A stretch of 64,000 nt of DNA from Chrysogorgia sp. JL179-B06 (lineage: Eukaryota; Cnidaria; Anthozoa; Scleralcyonacea; Chrysogorgiidae): positions 1-64,000 of the forward strand of contig JAYKKM010000114.1 of assembly GCA_035772405.1 (NCBI GenBank), in the 5' to 3' direction. How positions within the stretch are numbered: the stretch's first letter is position 1; each line of letters begins with the position of its first letter. The notes below the pieces were generated by a model. That model did no database searches. It was not told where the DNA came from and saw only the letters and a list, made by a program, of their open reading frames with translations. Positions 22,527 to 33,829 of this stretch are shown piece by piece. The position numbers were made by a program, and so were the translations under genes.

Positions 22527-22862
22527 CAGTGGCGGCGCCAGGGTACGAGAAGTGCGGGGGACAATGCAACGCCGAAGGCGCGAACACTAGGGCCACCCTG
22601 GAATATTTTGGTAATGTAGAGTGTCTGAAATACCATTTCCTGCATTTTGGGGGAGATTTTACAGAATTTTGAAAATTATAAAACGTCATAAAAAACACTA
22701 AAAATTACACATTTCAGGTCTTTGTATCGGATATTTCATGGACAATTACTAGATACTGTCAGAACATTAAGAGAGATATCTAACAGTGCCATTCTATAAT
22801 CTGTCTGACGGCAGGTAATTTGAAAAACAAGTCCCCCAGTCCTCCCCGTGGCACCGCTACTG
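22527..22862. mobile_element. hAT-like non-autonomous element
   Basis: 336 bp starting CAGTGGCGGCGCCAGGG and ending in the imperfect inverse (GTGGCACCGCTACTG). Flanked by TCCTCTAG (22519-22526) and TCCTGTAG (22863-22870), 7 of 8 identical. The CAGxGGCGG start and 8-bp duplication suggest hAT. No coding capacity. Confidence 0.72.
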
Positions 22863-23195
22863 TCCTGTAGAGTGGGAACATACAGTGGGCTCCAGTTACA
22901 TGTTTCATAATTTTAGCATCAAACTCTTGTCCTCTCTGTAGGTTTACGGGCACTATTTTATTGCCAACGCTCTTGACAAACTCAAAGCTGTTAAAAATAA
23001 AATTAATAAGAATTACTAATTAACATTCATATATGCAATATTCATGAACAATTTCGATATTAAACTTGTAAAGGAATTAGTACAATCACTTTCTACTATT
23101 AAACTGTATAAACAGTAACAATTTGCTAACCGGATTTCGTTTCCTTCTGTATCATAAAGAACGGGAAGGGAGACATCGTATATCTTGTTCCTTAA

Positions 23196-26100
23196 AGGAG
23201 CGGTGTCACCTCGTGCGCATCTTTTCTGCCCATTGCAAACTTGAAAACGTCAGGCTGACGTTTTCAAGTTTAGCATATCCAAGATGGCGTCCACATCTGA
23301 GGATTGCGTGGCGGCAGACGCGATAATTCAGGGCGAAAAAGAAAGCACGATAGTGTAGAAAGCCGACGAAAGTCATAGAATAGTCAACATAAAATAATAT
23401 ATTTATTGAAAAATATATTTGAAGCATGGAAAGATGCAAAAATCGTGGCAGGATACAGCTCATGTTGTGACAGTGATTTCACTGCGCATCTGTTATCCTT
23501 AGAATATCGAAGAAGGTAAGGATAATGTAGTTTTAATACAAGTTTCAATTCGATTAAATGTATAAGACATTGGAATAAACGTATTGAAATTTGTATTATT
23601 TAACGATTTTAGATCGGATCCCAATCAATCGTAGCGACAAAAACAAAGCCGAATGACTCAACAAAGTGCAGATCATGGCACTGATATTGGCACGTGTGAT
23701 GTAAATATTTCTCAATGCATCATAAATATAAATAGCAAGAACAAGTATAAAAAGATAAACGATTTAACAAACCATTAAAATTCTCTAAGTTTACACAAAT
23801 AAAAGAATATGCAGAAATTCAGCTCATTAGAATCCCTTTTGTTATGTTTGTATAACCTTTTGTTATGTTTGTTTACATTCTGATGGCAGGCATTGTAATT
23901 ATACAAAACGTTATGTTATCATTTTTTAATTCTACAATATCTACCGATTCACGAAGCCTTTGTGGTGCTTTTGATGACCTATATCTTGCCAGTAAAATAT
24001 AAACAATTGGTCTATTTATACCAATTTATGGCTAACAACAATGTATTTATTTTAATAGCTCAGGAAACATCCACACCTTGAAAGGTAGAGAAAGCCTGCA
24101 TCCTCCTTTTCAATCAGAATCTCCCACACTGGGAAAGCAACCAGATGGAAATATCATGGAGACGGATGTCAACTTAAGTTTTACTGGGTCTGATGTACCA
24201 CTTGGTGAAAGGTACTGATTGTGGACTATTGTCCACACCTTTCAAATAACTGTGTGGCCCTTTGCTGAGATGTCGGCAGAGTTTGCCAAGACCAGATACA
24301 TTCGTTTATATCTGACATAGTTTATAGTTATACAGATGTGTGTATCGATAATAGATTGCCAATACTTCTAATTGTATATGTCTAGTTCTACCATTGACCC
24401 ACTTGATACTATGAATGCAACAAATGTGTCAATATTTACCGATGATGAGGAGACTACCGATGAGAGCAGTTTGGAGGACAATCAGGTACAAGAATATATA
24501 TTAGGATATATACATGAAGTTTCACAGCAGCTACATATTATATATTTATTACTTTAGTTTAATAGAATACATTTCCTTTACAGCTTACACAACCTTACCA
24601 AATCAGTCATTGAAGATTTGAATGCCGAAAGGCAAAGTAATTCAGAGTATGAAATCTTATGTGTTTGAAGCATTGTGTGGGTCTTATAATCATCCTTGCA
24701 AGTGGGAGCTTAGCTGAATAACGAAAGACACATCTTGGCTTGATCAAGTCAAAGGGTTTTAAAGTCTGCTATTGTGTAACCCATGTCAAATCAGGGAGCT
24801 AAATTATTTCCCAGGAAGGGTTAGTTTGGGGGCTTATCCAAACCTAGCCTGTCAACAATCCCTATGGGCAAAAACTGGAGTACCTGAAGAAAACCCACAA
24901 CGTTTAGTAGACTAATTTCACATAAACTGCAACAAATAATTTTTCATTGATCAAATGATATTATATGCCTTTGTTATTTATATAGCTCCATGGATGATAA
25001 TAGTGATGGCGATTTTGAAGGTGATGTACCCAATGTCTGATGAACAACAGCCAGATATGGATGATGTACAGCAACCACAAATGGATGATTCACAACAGTC
25101 ATCTAGCACTCCTCCAATTACCTTTCGTCCACATCAAAAACTCAGCAGAGGGGATGAAATGTATGCCATGAAAGTAGAATATAATATGGTGCAAGAAAGA
25201 AAATTTGTGTGCTATCTTGATTTACTTCTTGCAGCATTTCAAGCTAAATGTCAGACACCTGGGTGTACTGCCTTGCCCAATATTAAATATCACTTTGTCA
25301 GCATAACCCTTATTGTGAACTGTCTATGTTCATCAGGGCATAAATATAGATTTTGCTCATCCCACCAAGTCAATGAGATTTATGCCAGCAATCTCCAGGC
25401 AGCTGCTTCAATTATTCTATCTGGAAGTCAACCTATTACAGATTCCAACGGCTGTATTTGGTTCCAGAAATAAACGAGTGGTGGTCTTGGATGAGGGGTG
25501 AAGTGATCAGGGAATTTTCTGGAAAAGATGTTCTTGTTGGTGGTGGTTCAATGCAGGGTTAAATGCCAAGAATCTTTGCTACTTTATGATGGAGGTAGAG
25601 TCAAATTATATTCTTGCTATTGAAGTCTTGGATAAGAGGCATGTTGGCCTGATCTCCACAAATATGGAAAAAGAGGCAGTTCGTCGAAGTCTTGATCGAG
25701 TTACCAAAGAAATGAAAGTGGTTGAGCTGGTGACTGATGCATCCGCATCTGTGAAAGCATTACTTGGTAAGTTATAAAATTGAAAAATTCAACTTGATAA
25801 TCCCATCTTCATCTAGGATTTGAGGTAATATATTAATATACGAGATGGATACTGATTTCCTTCGTGTTTTCTTGACGAATCGAGATATATAATACCCTAG
25901 ATAGCACACATACAGTACAACTTGGTCTATTTATTTTATTGATGAAAATTACTTTTCAATTTCAGAATCCCAATATAAAGATAGAGTGCACAGCTTAGAT
26001 GTGTGGCACAAGTCAAAAAGTATTAAAAAATGTCTGGCGAAGGTTTGTATATTAGACACATGATTTAGCATAGAAAACAACTTGAGGGCACTCAGATACT

Positions 26101-27030
26101 GCATACCCATCCCAACACGTTAAGTCAGGTAGTATATAGTATTAATATTAACTTAAAAAGTAGCGTGATGTGCATTATAGTTGGGTAAACCAAAGGCGAT
26201 ACAAAATATTAAGGATTGGTCATCTCATATCAGACATTTCTGGTACTACTCCAGTGAATGCCGACAAGATGATGCCACCTCTCACGATGAAGCACTAAGG
26301 TATTTATTTGCTTAATTGTTTGTGCACTACCCAATAGAAATTCACCAACAAAGGTGGTTGTTAATTTTTTTATTTGTTTCATATTTGTTTAGGATAAATG
26401 GATTGGATTGCTGCATCATATTTGCAACGAGAACCAGTGGCTTGGGGGTCAATGTGACCATGATGATGATGATGATAATAACCATGATGAAAGTCTCTCC
26501 TGGTTTGATTGTCGCGATAAAGACTTCATCGAACTGCAAAAGGTCATTTTGAATCCAGACCTACTTGCCAGTTTCAAGTACTATACCCGTTTCAGGTAAG
26601 GTAAAAATGAATTGTCTGCTTTTCTTGTACTTTCACCAATTTTAGCCAATAATGTCATAATTTACATGTACCAAAACCAAGTGAAGTAAATGGAAGTTTT
26701 TGATATTTTAACTTTTGTAGGCATACTGGTGGTATTGAGTGCGCAAACAGTCTTGGTTTAGACACGAAAGCGAATACCTTTCAAGTAAGTTTTTGTCCAG
26801 CAAAACGTTTTATATGGTCAAATGTTAAATACCATTTTACTGGGAAATATTTAAAATAGCAAATTTTTAGGTATCAAGCATACACAGCAAGGCGACAACT
26901 AACAGCCATTGACTGGAATTTCCATCTTGGCCTTAAACAGATGACATCGCAGTCTGGTGAGGATATGGTGACAAGAAAATATAACCTCATAAAAGGTTAT
27001 GAATATATCCCAGTGCTAATTTCGCATGTG
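23196..27030. mobile_element. Kolobok-like DNA transposon, copy 2, right end lost
   Basis: Begins AGGAGCGGTGTCACC right after TTAA (23192-23195) and is homologous to copy 1 from there. Homology runs through the transposase exons and stops at about 27030, inside the last transposase exon. The P2X7-C-like gene and the right inverted end of copy 1 have no counterpart here, so the right part was deleted or replaced. It lies in the same orientation as copy 1, 21 kb away. Confidence 0.75.
23237..23271. repeat. Perfect 35-bp palindrome upstream of transposase start
   Basis: Two 17-base arms (AAACTTGAAAACGTCAG and its exact inverse) around a single G, 12 bp upstream of the ATG at 23284. Copy 1 has a decayed version at the same place (CTTGATAAACTTCAG...CTGTATTTTTCAAG). 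A position shared by two copies makes a promoter or transposase-binding role possible; this is inference. Confidence 0.85.
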
Positions 27031-27060
27031 TTAAAGTGCCACTATGTTGAAAATTCACCC
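23284..27060 (+). pseudogene. Kolobok-like transposase pseudogene, copy 2
   Basis: Same exon plan as copy 1. Best-preserved block is 24955-25470 (open frame of 172 codons) with KFVCYLDLLLAAFQAKCQTP and GHKYRFCSSHQVNEIYASNL. Further blocks: NYILAIEVLDKRHVGLIS (25600), VELVTDASASVKALL (25728), DKWIGLLHHICNEN (26393), and HTGGIECANSLGLD (26722) with the candidate Glu. Breaks: about 70 bases deleted after SIILSGSQ (25430), removing the stretch before the RLYL...EWWSWM block, with the frame lost; the codon for the first catalytic Asp of GGDG is missing near 25541, followed by TAA; the C terminus is replaced after 27030. The gene's second Asp and Glu remain. Confidence 0.75.
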
Positions 27061-27189
27061 CCATCTCTTAGATTTTCTTTAGCATAGAATAGTATTTCAG
27101 GGTCGAAAGTGATTATCGATGTAAAAAAAATAGTATTTTGAAGTAAGTATTTTGAGCTCTGAAATCACTATTATTTAGGCCACCATTAC

Positions 27190-27640
27190 TAAAAACGTGT
27201 TCCGAGTGAGCCCGCAATTTCAAAAGATAATATTGTTTGTGACGTTTGATGGTGAAGGCTTACATCGTACTGAAGATAAACTTGCAGCCATCTGTGATGC
27301 ACCACGCTCAAGAGATGTTACTGCATTGAAATCATTGCTGGGACTTATGTTTTACTCTCGTTTTATGGCACATCATTCAACAGTCCTAGCACGACTTAAC
27401 AGTATGTTGAAAAAGAATTCGACCTGGAAGTGAACTGCAACGCAAGAAGAACTCTTTTACTGAAGCCAAGCAACTCCTAATAAATTCCAAAACACTTGTA
27501 CATTACGACTCACTGCCGCTCATTCTGGTCTGTGATGCTTCCTCGTATGGGCTGGAGCTGTTCTTTCTCATGTGGTTAAGGGACAATATTGTACATGCAA
27601 CAAAGGGTTATTTAAAAGAAATAACACACACCTGCAATTA
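27190..27640 (+). pseudogene. LTR-retrotransposon (Ty3/gypsy-type) RT/RNase H fragment
   Basis: Reads DGEGLHRTEDKLAAICDAPR, then VTALKSLLGLMFYSRFM...STVLARLNSMLKKNSTWK, a stop, then LILVCDASSYG and AVLSHVVKGQ in shifted frames. This is the connection region between reverse transcriptase and RNase H of Ty3/gypsy-like polyproteins. Only about 150 codons are left, with frame breaks at 27430 and near 27550. It abuts the broken right side of Kolobok-like copy 2. Confidence 0.75.
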
Positions 27641-28610
27641 AGCAAGAACATAAGCTATTGTTTTAGTCTTTCGTTCGAGAACCGTGTCCCTTGATGACTG
27701 ATTGAATTCCTCGTGGTAAACTTTCGATCAATTGTCGCTATATCATCGCAACAGCGAAAAACTCTTTCTTTAAATTTTGGAAATGATTTGTGTTCAATAC
27801 TCATGCCCAATGCTTGTTGAAAACGCCTCTTTAGCAAGTGGAAAATGTTCTTGATGGTTTAAGTCCTGAGAACGGGCAGGCAGGCGGTGTAGTTTGACCT
27901 CAATATCAGTAAGTGCTAACATAGCTTTTTTACTGGTTTGTCAGGACATATTGTAAAACGCAGACTTGTGCGGACTCGACTGACACGAAAGAGGAAAAGA
28001 GCGGCTAATAAAAGCCAAGCGAATGGATGCCCATTGTATTTAGTCACACGACACAACATCAGTCAGTATTACAATAACCCACAACTTAACCGATTGGGCA
28101 AATCCAGTTCATTGCCAGAATGATGCAGCACAACTGCATTTCTGTACAATACACTGCCTCAATTCGTGAAGGTGATAGAGCTCATCAAACCAGCCAAAAA
28201 CAAGAGCGTTTTCCTGCCAGACGGAAACTTGACCCCGGTACATTTGTCTTTACAAGACTCTATTCCTTGACAGTTGAGTGTCACGCTGCTACGGCTGTGG
28301 AGTGGAGTTAAAAACTGGAGGTACCTACCATCTGGAGACGTGGTTCTGATTACAAGACTGCACAGAAAATATTTTAAAGAAGGACAACTGATAACATTGT
28401 CAAACATCTTGTTGGTCTACCTTCATGTGAATTCGTACTAAATCCAAGCTACATATTCCGGGTTTACACCAACATCATGCTTACTGTCCAACGACTTAAT
28501 TCCATTTCTTCTGCCTGAAATTAGGTATTACTTTTCCACAAAATCCATATTTGTAAAGATTTATGAATTCTGAGATACTTTTCGAAAAATATTCAAGTTG
28601 GTTACAAATC
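27641..28610. other. Non-coding or unassignable stretch
   Basis: Short open frames exist (for example one rich in Arg/Lys at 27938-28120) but I recognise no family. May be decayed retroelement sequence continuing from the fragment to the left. Confidence 0.3.
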
Positions 28611-28666
28611 TGTACACATGTGGTATGGTGGACTAGGAGTGCCATTCACTTTTTAAACATTTTTTT

Positions 28667-28837
28667 GGTATATACTTCATGGTAACACTAGACCGGGTTT
28701 CCATCTGTTTTTTATACCCCTAACCCCAACCCTAACCCTAATCATACCCCTAACCGTAACTCTAATCCTAACCATAACCCTAATAACCGTAAAATACGGT
28801 GGGAGACTATATGTATTGTTACCATCAAGTATATCCC
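28667..28837. mobile_element. hAT-like MITE, copy B, inserted in a transposon arm
   Basis: 171-bp sister of copy A (20432-20581) with the same ends and telomere-like interior. It is flanked by ATTTTTTT at 28659-28666 and 28838-28845. The opposite arm of the host element (about 33770-33785, read inverted) has the same flanking sequence with a single ATTTTTTT and no insert, i.e. the unoccupied target site. Confidence 0.92.
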
Positions 28838-29131
28838 ATTTTTTTAGTATTGTTTACGTTTTTTCTTTCTGTTTTAAAATAATAACAAAAAAATAACAAA
28901 AATAAAAAATAAAGCACGAAATAAAATAGTTTTATTTTCATATCAAAGTAAATATAAAAATATTTTAAAAAGCAATACAAATTTAATTTTTTGTAATATC
29001 ATTCAAAAACGAAAGTAAATTTTAAATACCCTATTGCCTAGAAGTGCCACAATATACCATGATGCACTGCGTGCGTCCCGAAAACCGAAAAGACAATCCT
29101 TGTCTCTGGATTGTCTATGCAGTAATTAAAC

Positions 29132-30401
29132 ATGGCCATGGCATGGTCGAATTACAAAGCAAAAATGTCGAAGAAACGGTGCAAAACAAAGAAAGAAAGA
29201 AGAATTAGTTGTTCAACGCTTAAGTTCCTTGGTATCAGGAAAAGCGCAAAAATACAGTCGTGTAGGGGCAAGAGAGTTCATTGCATTTGGCTACGATGAA
29301 GTGACCATAACAAACATCAAGCAAGCGTGTACAGCACATTATGGTAGTTTACTCGGCGATGACATGGAAGTAGACGTCTTGGCAGGAGAACAAGGGCCTT
29401 CCTGTCAGTCAACGAAACATGTAAAAGATTTACGATTAATTTACATCAGATTTATCAAGCGGGAAACATTGATATCGAACCTAGCACCAGTGTTATGAAA
29501 TATGATGACGAGCTTGCAGACTGTGCACGTGCCTCCTGAAAAAAATCCAAGAGAATTTTCATTTCCGAAGAGGAGGTAGGGCTAGACAAGAAAGACAATG
29601 TATCTAAATATCCGAAAAGCCTTTCGATAGCTGACATGTTGAAACTGGGTAAGGTAGTCAAAGAGTCGCCAGCAACAGTAATTGAAGTTTCAACCTTTTG
29701 TACATCCAGTATGTCATCGTCCAAGGTGACACAGAATGTAGAATTCATCATTGACAAAAACCATTGGGACAAGGTGGGTTTAGACAGGCTTTTAAAGCTT
29801 CTTGTTCGACGAATTCGGATACTTTCAATGGTAAATCATGGGTGGTTAAAAAGTTTCTGCCGAAAACCCTTGAAACAGTTGAAGCTCTGGAACAAACTCC
29901 AGAAGAGCATGCCAGACGTGTTGTGCAAATGCATTGTTTAGCTCGTTATTTTGCACGGCAACTTGCAGAGCGGATTGCAAAGGAAAGTGCGACTGATGAA
30001 TTTGGAGAAAGTTTTGTTTTCAAGAAAGTCTACCTTGGTGTCACCAACACTGGGGAAGTTGTCACAATTGAAGAGTTCATTGGTGGCGAATTCACCAAAT
30101 ACGTTAATAATACAGAATTTTTATGTGTTCCAGAAGACAATGTGATTGGTAAGAAATCAGAAACATTTGTACATTTCTCTTATGAATTATCCAAAGGAAG
30201 GTTAATGGTGGTTGATATTCAAGGCAGCAATTTTATTTTGTATGATCCTGAGATTGCATCAAACCAAGCAGTTATTGATAATGAACTTTTATTTTGTGCT
30301 GGTAATTTGAACGTTGTGCAATGTCAAATTTCAAATCCCAGCATAGGTGCAACAAGTTTTGCAAGTTATTACACTTGAATGACTTTTCTCGTTCCGAGTG
30401 A
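29132..30401 (+). pseudogene. Alpha-kinase domain protein pseudogene
   Basis: Atypical (alpha) protein kinase of the eEF2K/TRPM7 fold class. From about 29764: PLGQGGFRQAFKA (glycine-rich loop, partly in the shifted frame), WVVKKFLPK (ATP-binding Lys), EFGESFVFKKVYLGVTNTGE, a VTIEEFIGGEFTKYVNN hinge-like stretch, KGRLMVVDIQGSNFILYDPE (catalytic DIQG region) and NELLFCAGNLNV. The zinc-binding tail HRCNKFC sits at 30342-30362 in the next frame because one base is missing near 30316; that frame ends at TGA 30399-30401. Two more breaks: a slip in the GAAA run near 29200 and one missing base near 29768 before the glycine loop. No introns are evident. It is cargo of the 28.6-33.8 kb element. Kinase activity of this copy is not expected. 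Confidence 0.8.
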
Positions 30402-31391
30402 ACATTGTTATAGAACAACGTACAGTTAAACTTGAAACATTTATATTGAGTTCTTGTTTGTTTTTCTTATTTAACCTTATTAACCTCAAGATGGTGCCCA
30501 TTGAGACAAACTTAGGGTTGTTGGATGGGTTAAAGTGACATACACTGATAAATGTAATTAAAAAATAGTGGTTTTGCAACCCATCTTCAGTACCAAGATT
30601 GTTGTTAATGTTTTATATTCAAGTGTATTCAAGCTTTAATCACTTGACATTGTAATGAACAACTGTTAAGTCTGTTAAATCCCTCTGTTAAATCATAGTC
30701 CCTATAATACAGTGTCTGGAAACGCTGCAAACTTTAAAGTTCTTCTAGTCATGTGTGTTGGTCGATGTTGAGGTTGTACTGAGAGTGCACAATTTATCTG
30801 TTTTACAAATTTTAATATTCAGCTCCAAGGATTTAATTGGCCACTTCCATCATAATGCTAAGAGAACAATGTGTTTACTGAGCATGCACAAATGTGAGCA
30901 AAAACCAACAACAAAAGGTTTTAGATGTGTTTCCAGACACTCTGTTATAGGACTATGGTTAAATTGTATTGTAATATGGTAGTTCATGGAGAGTTCAAAT
31001 TAACAGTGTGCAATATGCAATTTGCACACTGTTTTGCTCAAACCAAAGAAAACCTGATATCACTTTTCAAAATGATGTGCTAAGATTTCTTAACCCTTTC
31101 ACTCCTAAACACAACAATCGTCGTAGTTTATTATTTTACTATGTCTAATGCCGAACGATTTTACTCATCAATGGGAGAGCTCCTGGACAATCAGGAGTGA
31201 AAGGGTTAACAAGTACATGATAAAGTCGCCACAGATGCAGCATTGTCTAACAATTGCATATCATTTTCCATTAACTAATTCAAACTGAAACCCTGAGTTC
31301 ATATTATGTTTATAGCTCAAAATATAGTTCAAAATACTCGAACTTTATTATTTTTTATTATTTATATTATTTATTATTATATTATTATTTA
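30402..31391. other. Spacer between convergent cargo and integrase genes
   Basis: Non-coding except for the small TTAA-flanked element at 31094-31205. ATT/TTA low-complexity sequence lies at about 31345-31398. Confidence 0.4.
31094..31205. mobile_element. 112-bp MITE flanked by TTAA
   Basis: Inverted ends CCCTTTCACTCCT and AGGAGTGAAAGGG with TTAA at 31090-31093 and 31206-31209. TTAA duplication is as in piggyBac or Kolobok families; its ends differ from those of the two larger Kolobok-like copies. Confidence 0.75.
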
Positions 31392-33605
31392 TTATATCCC
31401 GGAAAGCTTATCTTTAAGAAAAAGATAAGCATTAACACAATCATTTGCTGCAATTTCACTTGCATCAGGAATATATTGCTGGAACTGATTACGACAGTCA
31501 TTTTCTAAAAAATCTTCTGGGCATTTAAGTACACCAGAGTACCAGACTGTGAAGCTGCATCTTCCAGGTCATCTTCTGTAACTTCCAAACCTTGGGTGGT
31601 AAAAAACAATACATTACGTGATTGACAAAATCAGCAAAATAAATACATAGTACACTGTAATTTGTTTACACAATAAACTACTATACACACCACATGCTTC
31701 TAGATTGTAATGAGCTGGAAAGTTATAAATGTGGTCCGGTATTCCATGTGGAAGAAAAGTCTCTTTTTGTGCTCTGATCCTGTGGGTATTCCCACATATC
31801 CATGAATGTTTGCATCTCCCTCTGCAAGACTGCGATGAAGATGAATGCCAATATTTTTCTAAGAAGATAAAATGTGAAATCATGATTAATATATGCTGTA
31901 TATATTAATATATACTTTTGGGGGGTGTTGCCAAAAAAGCCTGGAATTTAAAATGTATAACTTAAGTATATCCATCTACAGTGAATTGAAAATTGAATTT
32001 CAATTAAGATGCAATTGCTCCAGAGTTTTGGTACCCTCATGATAACTACATACCCCCCACAGTATATCAAGTGAAGCTTCACAGGCTAAACAAAAGCTTT
32101 ATTTATTACATCATTGATAAACCCGTACCTGTGAAGTGCATCTTGAGGTTGATAGTGACCCTGATCTAAAAGCCACCTCAATTGTTCCTTATAATACTTT
32201 TCCAGGCGCTCATGCAAATCTCTCCACCATCTTTCTATCTATAAATCAGACATATGTACAAACAAGTTTTTACAGTTTGTGTATGAGTCAATCCAACTAT
32301 GATCACCCCCCTTTCCCAGGCCAACCCCAAGGAATTTGACATTTCAAAATTTTTTTGTCAAATTCCACATGGTGTGGGTAAAAATATAGTCAAATGCCAC
32401 ACTGTCTGGGCTTCTCAGATTCCCATAATTCCAAAGTTTGAACAATTGCATTACTATGCAAAAAGCCTTCTAAAATGTAATATCTTAAACTTCCATGGGG
32501 TTGTCAAGTCAAGTGGACAGATATTACAAATTTCGTAGTGTGCAACCCCTGATCAATTTTGTGCAACTGTGCGACTGAGTCAAATAAATGCCCAGCAGGG
32601 CAGATATGGATTCATGTGAAATTCCTGCCTATGTGGAACTAAACTCTGCCCAAATCCTGCGGGTCTGCCTAGCGGGGTGATCATATTTGGATTTGACTTG
32701 TACATTGGGTTTTTCCATAAAAGATCCATACCTCCCCCACAGAGGAAATTTGTGCCATCTAGGGAGGGGGTAAATCTACAGTACTTCTAATAATAGTAAA
32801 ATATAGTAGGACATGGGGGTCAACTTCCATTTTATCCATGGGGGAGGTCTGGACTTTTCTGAAATGATTCATTACTGCATAATAAGTTATGTGCTAGCAA
32901 ATTGACTGATAATTACTTGATTGGATGTAGATTTCCCATAAATAACAGTGTCCACAGGGTTAACACCATCACCATGATTCCTTCGCAGATATGCATGCAG
33001 AGTTGCCATGTCACCCGTTTCTGTACCCTTGTCTATCCGTATTATAGATGCTATAACTCTCCGTTCATACAAATAGTCAAAATACCAACCAACGAGCAAC
33101 TAGTTTCGGGTTACAATTATCAGTCCACACTCGTAACCAAAGCAACTTCCTACTGGCTGTGTCCAGACAACCATATACAGCCAGTGGAAAGGTGGATCGT
33201 TGGTAACCCATAAGTTTACAGTGTCCGTCGAGAGAATGTACCCAATCTACACCTTTAGTCGTAAAATGACCCTTTCTTTTTTTCAATCCAAGAGCTTGTC
33301 CTTCCAGGCCATCTTGATCTAGTTCTGTCATAGTTGTGTATACTACGTCTCGAGGTACATTTAGTTTATGTCCTTGCCTTATTTTTTGATGCATTGCTCG
33401 GTAAGCCAACTGTTTGCCTGGGCCATCCAACTCTTTCCTTACTGCTTCTCTTATCTCGTTTATTAATTATTGTCAACCCTGAGTCGGTGTAACTGATACC
33501 AAAATGCTTCAGTCGTCGACACAAAGTTCGCAAGCTCCAAGTATACTGACTAAAATCTCGCTTCATAAAATCGAGGATTTCTAAACGCTGAATACCTTGG
33601 TTCAC
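31392..33605 (-). pseudogene. Integrase-core (RNase H fold, DDE) protein, multi-exon, frameshifted
   Basis: Exons from 5' to 3': about 33605-32890 (RRLKHFGISYTDSGL, PGKQLAYRAMHQKIRQGHKL, GCLDTASRKLLWLRVW, IRIDKGTETGD); 32129-32238 (IERWWRDLHERLEKYYKEQL, with GTACGG donor and TATAG acceptor); about 31870-31693 (HRIRAQKETFLPHGIPDHIY); and about 31592-31392 (EDFLENDCRNQFQQYIPDAS and LKDKLSGI then TAA). Candidate catalytic acids are Asp in GCLD, Asp in RIDKGTE and Glu in IERWW, all kept. Breaks: a frame change near 33460, a 4-base duplication CCAACCAA at 33085-33092, and one extra C at about 31792 before HRIRAQ. It is a fuller relative of the copy at 15.9-16.7 kb and presumably mobilised its own element. 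Confidence 0.78.
32305..32870. repeat. Two small inverted repeats in an integrase intron
   Basis: ATGATCACCCC (about 32299) pairs with GGGGTGATCAT (about 32676). A second pair is the TTTTCCATAAAAGATCCATA/CCTCCCCCAC region (about 32709) with the GGGGGAGGTCTGGACTTTTC region (about 32841). Probably MITE-like inserts; target duplications not found. Confidence 0.45.
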
Positions 33606-33649
33606 ATAAGTTGATAGTTTCTCTTTGAGTTCCCTGTTTTCTTTTTATT

Positions 33650-33814
33650 TATATTGCTTTTTAAAATATTTTTATATTTAGATATGAAAATAAAACTATT
33701 TTATTTCGTGCTTTTTTTTTACTTTAATTTTTTTGTTATTTTAAAACAGAAAGAAAAAAACGTAAACAATACTAAAAAAATGTTTAAAAAGTGAATGGCA
33801 CTCCTAGTCCACCA
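33650..33814. repeat. Right inverted arm of the alpha-kinase element
   Basis: Inverse of 28626-28980 without the MITE insert. It includes the AAAATAGTTTTATTTTCATA block and the terminal TGGCACTCCTAGTCCACCA. It keeps a single ATTTTTTT at the place where the left arm carries the MITE and its duplicated site. Confidence 0.9.
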
Positions 33815-33829
33815 TACAGGTTAGGATAT

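Larger units (their letters stand above)
28626..33814. mobile_element. 5.2-kb element with long inverted ends carrying alpha-kinase and integrase genes
   Basis: The left arm (28626 to about 28980, interrupted by a MITE) and right arm (about 33650-33814) match as inverted repeats of about 165-175 bp, starting TGGTGGACTAGGAGTGCCAT. TA flanks both ends (28624-28625, 33815-33816). Inside are a plus-strand alpha-kinase pseudogene (29.1-30.4 kb) and a minus-strand integrase-core pseudogene (31.4-33.6 kb), tail to tail. The ends, convergent genes and integrase together suggest a self-encoded DNA transposon with the kinase as cargo. I cannot name the superfamily. Confidence 0.75.

Noticed and set aside
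24660..24930. Second SINE in reverse orientation in a Kolobok-like intron
   Set aside because: A stretch GGAGTACCTGAAGAAAACCC resembles a SINE body read backwards, but no promoter part or tail could be supported.
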